Of a DNA stretch of 11,402 nucleotides, positions 7,762-11,402 are shown piece after piece. The notes under the pieces were generated by a model. It had not been told where the DNA came from and did not search any database. It worked only from the letters and a program-made list of their open reading frames with translations. The DNA comes from Acetobacteraceae bacterium (lineage in GTDB: Bacteria > Pseudomonadota > Alphaproteobacteria > Acetobacterales > Acetobacteraceae). Positions within the stretch are counted from its first letter, which is position 1, and the number at the start of each line of letters is the position of its first letter. Position numbers and translations under genes: made by a program. The stretch is from positions 1-11,402 of the forward strand of contig CANJXD010000141.1 of NCBI GenBank assembly GCA_947478535.1, written 5' to 3'.

Positions 7762-8246
7762 GCCGCGCCCCGCATCGCACCGGCCGCGGCGCGTACCGCC
7801 TTCAGGATTCCCGTGTAGCCCGTGCAGCGGCAGAGGTTGGAGGACAGCCGCTCCACCATCTCCGCCTCCTCCATCGCCGGGTTTTCCTCCAGCATCGCCA
7901 CCGCCAGCATCAGGAATCCCGGTGTGCAGTAGCCGCATTGCAGCGCGTGATGATCGGAAAACGCCTGCTGCAAGGGATGCAGCGTGCCATCCGCCGCCGC
8001 CAGCCCCTCCACCGTCCGGATCGCGCAACCCTCCGCCTGCACCGCCAGCACCAGGCAGGCCCGGACGGGCGCGCCATCCATCAGCACCGTGCAGGCGCCG
8101 CAGACGCCATGCTCACATCCCAGATGCGTGCCCGTCAGCCCGAGTTCGTCGCGCAGCGCCTCCGCCAAATTCCGCCGCGCCTCGACGCGGAAGGTCGCGG
8201 CGCGCCCGTTCACCACCAGGTGCACGATGTGCAGCGTGTCGGTCAT
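7758..8246 (-). CDS. Molybdenum hydroxylase 2Fe-2S small subunit, cassette B
   Basis: A 162-residue two-cluster iron-sulfur subunit of CoxS/XDH type. First-cluster ligands are Cys 44, 49, 52 (GCEHGVCGAC) and 64. Second-cluster ligands are Cys 104, 107 (QCGYCTPG) and 139, 141 (LCRCTGY). An additional Cys at 74 is not a family ligand. The stretch from the first cluster to about residue 80 is nearly the same as in the cassette A copy, much closer than the two large subunits are to one another. The start overlaps the FAD-subunit stop (ATGA, 8243-8246). The stop overlaps the large-subunit start (7758-7761), so the M-S-L genes should be made in step. Confidence 0.96.
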   Translation of the reverse strand: MTDTLHIVHLVVNGRAATFRVEARRNLAEALRDELGLTGTHLGCEHGVCGACTVLMDGAPVRACLVLAVQAEGCAIRTVEGLAAADGTLHPLQQAFSDHHALQCGYCTPGFLMLAVAMLEENPAMEEAEMVERLSSNLCRCTGYTGILKAVRAAAGAMRGAA

Positions 8247-9100
8247 GCCAGCCGCTCCACGGTCCGCGCCAGGGCGCGTTCGACGACGGCACGCACCAGT
8301 GCCAGGCGATAGGGCGCATCCTCCATCGGATCAGCCTCCGCCGCCGCAGCCTTGCCGGCTTCCGCGAACAGCGCGGCGGAAGGAACCTTGCCGTCCACCA
8401 GCGCCTCCACGGCGGCCATGCGGCGCGGCGTCGCCTCCACGCCACCGATGCCGATCCGCGCCCCCGCGATGCGGCCCGAAGCATCCAGCCGCAGCACGGC
8501 CAGCGCCATCGCCTGGGCGAAATCCCCGGCACGGCGGGCCACTTCCTCGAAGCCGAAGCGCGTGCCCGGCGGCAGCAGCGGCAAGGCGACGCTGCGCAGA
8601 ATTTCATCCGGCGCCAGCGCCGTCTCGAGCGGCCCGCGCTGGAAGTCGCCCACCGCGATCCGGCGAAGGCCGCGCACCGACTGCGCCTCCATCTCCGCCC
8701 CCAGCACCGCCGCCACCAGCGGCCATTCCGAAGCGGGATCGGCATGGCACAGGCTACCGCCGAAACTGCCCCGCGTGCGAATTGGCCAATGCGCGATGTG
8801 GCGCACCACACGCGCCATCAGCGCGCCCAGCGCGCCATTCTCCACCGGATCATGAAACCGTGCATGGCGCACCATCGCGCCGATCCGCAGCGCATCGCCC
8901 TGCACCACCAAAACGCCAAGTTCCGCAATTCCATTAATGTCCACGAGATGCGTCGGCCGCGCCACGCGTAGCGCCATCGCCGGCAGCAGGCTTTGTCCAC
9001 CGGCCAGGATGCGGCCATCCCCCGGTGCAACCTCGGCCAGCACGGCCACCGCCTCCGCCAGCGTGGCGGGGCGGTGCCATTCGAAGGGTGCGGCCTTCAA
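8243..9100 (-). CDS. Molybdenum hydroxylase FAD-binding medium subunit, cassette B (TTG start proposed)
   Basis: A 285-residue CoxM-type flavin subunit as I place it. FAD motifs are AGGQSLLPAM (33-42) and SFGGSLCHADPASEWP (112-127). No extra Fe-S insertion is seen. The reading frame stays open up to a TTG at 9193, but that codon is part of the predicted -35 box, upstream of the expected transcript start, so it cannot be the start. The TTG at 9100 gives MKAAPFEWHRPATLAEAV, which lines up with the cassette A N-terminus (MKPPAFAYHDPATLEEAI) and yields nearly the same length. GGAG lies 9 bases before this TTG. There is no ATG in frame before the conserved N-terminus. A short ATG ORF (9129-9097) ends across this TTG, so coupled initiation is likely. 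The assignment to the family is secure; the start is an inference. Confidence 0.93.
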   Translation of the reverse strand: MKAAPFEWHRPATLAEAVAVLAEVAPGDGRILAGGQSLLPAMALRVARPTHLVDINGIAELGVLVVQGDALRIGAMVRHARFHDPVENGALGALMARVVRHIAHWPIRTRGSFGGSLCHADPASEWPLVAAVLGAEMEAQSVRGLRRIAVGDFQRGPLETALAPDEILRSVALPLLPPGTRFGFEEVARRAGDFAQAMALAVLRLDASGRIAGARIGIGGVEATPRRMAAVEALVDGKVPSAALFAEAGKAAAAEADPMEDAPYRLALVRAVVERALARTVERLA

Positions 9101-9129
9101 GCCCGCTCGCTCCGCAACAGCGGTGCCAT
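9097..9129 (-). CDS. Possible 10-residue leader peptide coupled to the hydroxylase operon
   Basis: A short ORF, MAPLLRSERA, begins with ATG at 9129. GGGAG at 9136-9140 is 6 bases upstream, the best ribosome binding site in this leader. It would start about 28 bases into the predicted transcript. Its TGA (9097-9099) overlaps the TTG proposed as start of the FAD subunit (9098-9100), in the same geometry as the ATGA overlaps further down. The frame differs from that of the FAD subunit. It is either a translational coupling device or a fortuitous ORF. Another possibility is that a frameshift or sequence error hides an ATG start for the FAD subunit. The peptide has no run of one amino acid that would suggest classic attenuation. 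Confidence 0.45.
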   Translation of the reverse strand: MAPLLRSERA

Positions 9130-9152
9130 GGTGATCTCCCGGCCGGGACTCA

Positions 9153-9166
9153 ATTGTCCTGACATT
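9153..9166. promoter_or_regulatory. Operator copy 1 (ATTGTC-CT-GACATT) on the hydroxylase promoter
   Basis: An imperfect inverted repeat, ATTGTC / GACATT with a 2-base spacer and one mismatch from perfect symmetry. It repeats the 12 bases ATTGTCCTGACA of operator copy 2 in the same orientation. It overlaps the predicted -10 box (9164-9169) and the expected transcript start near 9157, a position suited to repression. The shape fits a dimeric helix-turn-helix regulator. GntR/FCD-type proteins often bind TTGT...ACAA sites, but the family is a guess. Confidence 0.7.
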
Positions 9167-9193
9167 AGAAGGGCCAGAGGCGCCTGCGGTCAA
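9164..9193 (-). promoter_or_regulatory. Predicted sigma-70 promoter of the minus-strand hydroxylase operon
   Basis: Read on the minus strand: -35 TTGACC (9188-9193), an 18-base spacer, and -10 TCTAAT (9164-9169, 5 of 6 match to TATAAT). The transcript would start near 9157, about 28 bases before the leader ATG at 9129. It is the only good promoter I see for the linked minus-strand genes. Confidence 0.65.
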
Positions 9194-9210
9194 GCGCGTC
9201 TCGGACGCGC
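9194..9210. repeat. Perfect 7-bp dyad between the two divergent -35 boxes
   Basis: GCGCGTC, 3 bases (TCG), GACGCGC. It sits between the two -35 hexamers (9188-9193 and 9221-9226), directly adjacent to the minus-strand one and upstream of both predicted transcript starts. It would therefore act as DNA, for example as an activator site, rather than as an RNA hairpin. In so GC-rich a genome a GC dyad can also arise by chance. Confidence 0.45.
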
Positions 9211-9220
9211 AACCAAGCTG

Positions 9221-9251
9221 TTGACAGCCCCGGCGCCCCCACCGCTATTGT
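9221..9251 (+). promoter_or_regulatory. Predicted sigma-70 promoter of the plus-strand CoA ligase operon
   Basis: A consensus -35 TTGACA at 9221-9226 is followed by an AT-richer patch. The -10 could be TATTGT (9246-9251, spacer 19) or GCTATT (9244-9249, spacer 17). Neither is a strong match, so the promoter may need activation or be weak. Operator copy 2 covers either candidate -10. The transcript start would be about 30-35 bases before the ATG at 9291. Confidence 0.55.
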
Positions 9252-9261
9252 CCTGACAATA
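9246..9261. promoter_or_regulatory. Operator copy 2, perfect 16-bp palindrome TATTGTC-CT-GACAATA on the ligase promoter
   Basis: TATTGTC / GACAATA with a 2-base spacer is a perfect inverted repeat. Compared with copy 1, 15 of 17 bases agree (9151-9167 against 9245-9261). The centres are 94 bp apart, close to nine helical turns, so both would face the same side of the helix. It lies on the -10 region of the plus-strand promoter, which suggests repression of both operons by one regulator. No regulator gene is in the window. Confidence 0.75.
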
Positions 9262-9290
9262 TTTCCAGCCGAGGCGGCGCACCCGACAGC

Positions 9291-10943
9291 ATGGCCAACA
9301 CCCTGCTCACATTGCTCGACCCCGATCGCCTGCGCCATGGCTATGACAGCGGCTTCTGGCGCGGCGAGACACTCTACGCCCGCGCCGCCGCCCAGGCGGC
9401 CCGCACCCCCGGCGGCATTGCCATCCGCGATCGCCGTCGCGCCGTCCCCTGGGGCGCCCTGGTCGCCGCCGCGGACGCCCTGGCCGCGGACTTCCGCGCT
9501 GCCGGGCTGCGCGCTGGCAACCGCGTCGCGGTCTGGCTGCCGAGCCGCATCGAGACCCTCGTCGCGCTCCTCGCCTGCTCGCGGGACCGCTATGTCTGCT
9601 GCCCATCGCTCCACCGGGATCACACCGTCGCCGAAGTGGCGGAATTGTGCGCGCGCATGCGCGCTGCCGCGCTGGTCGCGGAAGAAGGCTACGGCGCCGA
9701 CGCGCATCGCGCCGACATCTTCGCCGCCGCCATCCCGACGCTGAAGCGCATCCACCGACTGGCGCGCCTCGATGACGTGGCGGAAGGCGCCTGGGCCGGC
9801 CCGGTGCTGGAGCCCGGCCCGGAGGCCGCCCCCATCGCCACCCCCGACGGCGTGCTGTATCTCGCCTTCACCTCCGGCACGACCGGCGCGCCGAAGGGCG
9901 TGATGCACAGCGACAACACCGTGCTCGCCAATGCCCGCGCCATTATCGCGGATTGGTCGCTGACGGAGCGCGATGTCATCTGCACGCTTAGCCCGCTCTC
10001 CCACAATCTCGGCTTCGGCTGCATCGTCATGGCCTGCGAGACCGGCTGCGAACTGGTGCTGCCCGACCTGCCGCGTGGCGCGTCCCTGCTGGAACGCGTG
10101 ATCGCCACCGGCACCACCTTCCTCGTCGGCGTGCCGACCCATGCCATCGACCTGCTCGCGGAAATCCGGAAGCGCGGCGAGGCCCGCGTCGGCGCCCTGC
10201 GTGGCTTCCGCATCTCCGGTGCCGCCGCACCTCCGGCCGTGGTGGCGGACCTGCTCGCCCATGGCGTCACGCCGCAAAGTGGCTACGGCATGACGGAAGC
10301 CTGTTCCACCCATTACACCCTGCCCGACGACGCCCCCGCCCTCATCACCGGCTCCTCCGGCCGCTGCGCGCCTGGCTACGAGGTCCGGGTCTTCGCGCGT
10401 GAGGATGCAGACCGCGAATTGCCGGCCGGCGAGGTTGGCCAGATCGGCGGGCGCGGTGCGAGCCTCATGCTGGGCTACTATGACGACCAGGCGTCGACCG
10501 AGGACAGCTTCAACCGCGATGGCTGGTTCATGACCGGTGATCTCGGTTGGATGGACGACCAGGGCTATATCCGCATCACCGGCCGAAAGAAGGACGTGAT
10601 CATCCGCGGCGGCCACAACATCTTCCCCGCGAAGATCGAGACGCTGGCGATGCAGCATCCCGCCGTGGCACGCGCCGCGGCGCTGCCCGTGGCGGATGAA
10701 CGGCTGGGCGAGCGCGTCTGCCTCGCGGTCATGCTCAAGCCCGGACAATCCTTGGAGCCGGAGGCGCTGCTCACGCATCTCGATGCCGCCGGCCTCTCCC
10801 GCTACGACATGCCGGAATTCTATCTCGACCTGCCGGAGATTCCGCTGACCGCGAGCGGCAAGATCCTCAAGCGCGCCGTGCAGGCGAATGTGGAGGCCGG
10901 GCGCGTCACGCCTCGCTCCGTGCGATTCAAGGCAACGCCATGA
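9291..10943 (+). CDS. AMP-forming acyl-CoA synthetase (class I adenylate-forming ligase)
   Basis: A complete 550-residue ligase that activates a carboxylic acid with ATP to the acyl-AMP and then the CoA thioester. Core motifs are the P-loop TSGTTGAPKG (194-203), GYGMTE (331-336), TGDLG (415-419), the hinge region GRKKDVIIRGGHNIFP (431-446) and PLTASGKILKR (518-528) with the catalytic Lys at 524. All are intact, so the enzyme should be active. The opening (YDSGFWRGETLYARAAAQAA) resembles cyclohexanecarboxylate-CoA ligase-like and medium-chain acyl-CoA synthetases; I cannot fix the substrate. The ribosome binding site is weak: GAGG at 9271-9274 lies 16 bases before the ATG. It is the first gene of the plus-strand operon and shares a regulatory region with the hydroxylases, which suggests a joint pathway through a CoA thioester. 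Its stop overlaps the next gene by ATGA (10940-10943). Confidence 0.94.
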   Translation: MANTLLTLLDPDRLRHGYDSGFWRGETLYARAAAQAARTPGGIAIRDRRRAVPWGALVAAADALAADFRAAGLRAGNRVAVWLPSRIETLVALLACSRDRYVCCPSLHRDHTVAEVAELCARMRAAALVAEEGYGADAHRADIFAAAIPTLKRIHRLARLDDVAEGAWAGPVLEPGPEAAPIATPDGVLYLAFTSGTTGAPKGVMHSDNTVLANARAIIADWSLTERDVICTLSPLSHNLGFGCIVMACETGCELVLPDLPRGASLLERVIATGTTFLVGVPTHAIDLLAEIRKRGEARVGALRGFRISGAAAPPAVVADLLAHGVTPQSGYGMTEACSTHYTLPDDAPALITGSSGRCAPGYEVRVFAREDADRELPAGEVGQIGGRGASLMLGYYDDQASTEDSFNRDGWFMTGDLGWMDDQGYIRITGRKKDVIIRGGHNIFPAKIETLAMQHPAVARAAALPVADERLGERVCLAVMLKPGQSLEPEALLTHLDAAGLSRYDMPEFYLDLPEIPLTASGKILKRAVQANVEAGRVTPRSVRFKATP

Positions 10944-11402
10944 TGCAGGCCGCTCTCGTCCGCCACTTCGGGACGCCGTCCGAAGTCACCGAAGTCACCG
11001 AGTTGCCGCGGCCGGCGCCGCGCAAGGGCGAGGTGCTGCTGCAGGTGAAGGCGGTGTCGCTCAACTACGTCGACCTCGTCGTCATCAGCGGCCGCTACCA
11101 GTTCAAGCCGGCGCTGCCCTTCACCCCGGGCAAGGGACCGGCCGGCATCGTCGTCGCGGTCGGCGAAGGGGTTGTCACGCCGAAGGTCGGCGACCGCGTG
11201 CTCGCCATGGCGGAGATCGGCAGCTACGCCGAATACACCTTGGCGCCCGCGGACCAATGCTATGCACTGCCGGATGCGATGCCCTTCGCCGATGCGGCAG
11301 CGATGGCGCTTGCCTATGATACGGCCTGGTTCGCGCTGCATGAACGCGGCCGCGTGAAGGCCGGTGACACGGTGCTCGTGCTCGGCGCTTCCGGCGCCGT
11401 CG
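10940..11402 (+). CDS. Medium-chain dehydrogenase/reductase, quinone-oxidoreductase type (N-terminal part)
   Basis: An open frame of 154 codons runs off the right edge. It starts at ATG 10940 in an ATGA overlap with the ligase stop; a second in-frame ATG follows at 10943. The translation MMQAALVRHFGTPSEVTEV and LPRPAPRKGEVLLQVKAVSL are typical of the zinc-independent quinone oxidoreductase (QOR) branch of the MDR superfamily. SLNYVD (about 40-45) is the usual catalytic-domain motif, and VGDRV (83-87) is present. The start of the Rossmann fold, AGDTVLVLGASGAV (141-154), is cut by the window end. Where most relatives have PGxExxG, this one has PGKGPAG (about 63-69), lacking the Glu. No Cys/His zinc ligands are seen in the part present. 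It probably reduces an enoyl or enone intermediate with NAD(P)H, an inference from family and operon. Confidence 0.88.
   Translation, partial: MMQAALVRHFGTPSEVTEVTELPRPAPRKGEVLLQVKAVSLNYVDLVVISGRYQFKPALPFTPGKGPAGIVVAVGEGVVTPKVGDRVLAMAEIGSYAEYTLAPADQCYALPDAMPFADAAAMALAYDTAWFALHERGRVKAGDTVLVLGASGAV

Noticed and set aside
5464..7818. A 784-codon open frame on the plus strand, and others such as 2701-3897 and 4526-5704
   Set aside because: They lie exactly opposite the molybdopterin and FAD subunit genes. Their translations are rich in Arg, His and Pro with no family motif, as expected for antisense frames in GC-rich DNA.
7762..8028. Upstream extension of the cassette B large subunit to an in-frame start at 8028
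   Set aside because: The added 89 residues are Gly-rich, unlike the family, and read through the 2Fe-2S gene. The start at 7761 gives the conserved N-terminus and an ATGA overlap.
1774..9100. Calling the locus an aerobic CO dehydrogenase (coxMSL) operon
   Set aside because: Gene order and coxG fit, but neither large subunit has the AYxCSFR motif whose Cys binds the copper of the CO-oxidising centre.
4610..9100. 4-hydroxybenzoyl-CoA reductase
   Set aside because: The FAD subunits lack the Cys-rich insertion that binds the additional 4Fe-4S cluster of that enzyme.
9101..9193. Upstream extension of the FAD subunit to the TTG at 9193
   Set aside because: That TTG is the first three bases of the predicted -35 TTGACC, upstream of the transcript start, and the extra 31 residues match nothing in the family.
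9194..9210. Rho-independent terminator
   Set aside because: The GC-rich dyad is not followed by a T run on either strand and lies upstream of both predicted transcript starts.
9165..10778. A 537-codon open frame on the minus strand opposite the CoA ligase
   Set aside because: Low-complexity Gly/Ala/Arg-rich translation with no motif, while the plus strand encodes all the adenylate-forming motifs. It is an antisense shadow.
1..11402. Mobile elements, CRISPR arrays, tRNA or rRNA genes
   Set aside because: I found no transposase or integrase coding region, no regularly spaced direct repeats and no recognisable RNA gene. The window is a contiguous metabolic gene set with uniform composition.

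Overview
The window is very GC-rich with strong G/C third-position bias, and it carries only metabolic genes. I see no RNA gene, IS element, CRISPR array or phage gene. The composition, the use of Bug-type (tripartite tricarboxylate transporter) solute receptors, and Cox-like molybdenum hydroxylase operons suggest a soil or water proteobacterium. An alphaproteobacterium of the Acetobacteraceae/Roseomonas type would fit, but that is inference from gene content and composition only.

Layout. Two operons diverge from a regulatory region at about 9130-9290. On the minus strand, reading leftward from 9129, there is a possible 10-residue leader ORF, then two tandem molybdenum hydroxylase cassettes, each in the order FAD subunit, 2Fe-2S subunit, molybdopterin subunit (coxM-coxS-coxL order). 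Cassette B spans 9100-5470 and cassette A spans 5473-1774. A coxG-like gene (1777-1211) follows, then two Bug-family periplasmic solute-binding proteins (1141-179, and 167 running off the left edge). The six junctions from the first FAD gene to coxG are all 4-base ATGA stop/start overlaps. On the plus strand there is an AMP-forming acyl-CoA synthetase (9291-10943), overlapping by ATGA a medium-chain dehydrogenase/reductase of the quinone-oxidoreductase type (10940 to the right edge).

Regulation. Each of the two facing promoters carries a copy of the same operator, ATTGTC-CT-GACAAT (one copy has one mismatch), lying on its -10 region. The copies are 94 bp apart, with a separate 7-bp dyad between the two -35 boxes. 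This points to coordinated repression of both operons by one dimeric regulator that is not encoded in the window.

How the genes may work together. The Bug receptors would bind a carboxylate outside the inner membrane. The ligase would activate an acid to its CoA thioester. The two hydroxylases would oxidise ring or C-H positions using water. CoxG would help pass electrons to the membrane quinone pool, and the MDR enzyme would act on an unsaturated or alcohol intermediate. Neither large subunit has the CO dehydrogenase active-site Cys motif, so this is not a CO-oxidation operon. It is better read as a catabolic cluster for an unidentified, probably cyclic or aromatic/heterocyclic, carboxylate. 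The substrate cannot be determined from the sequence.
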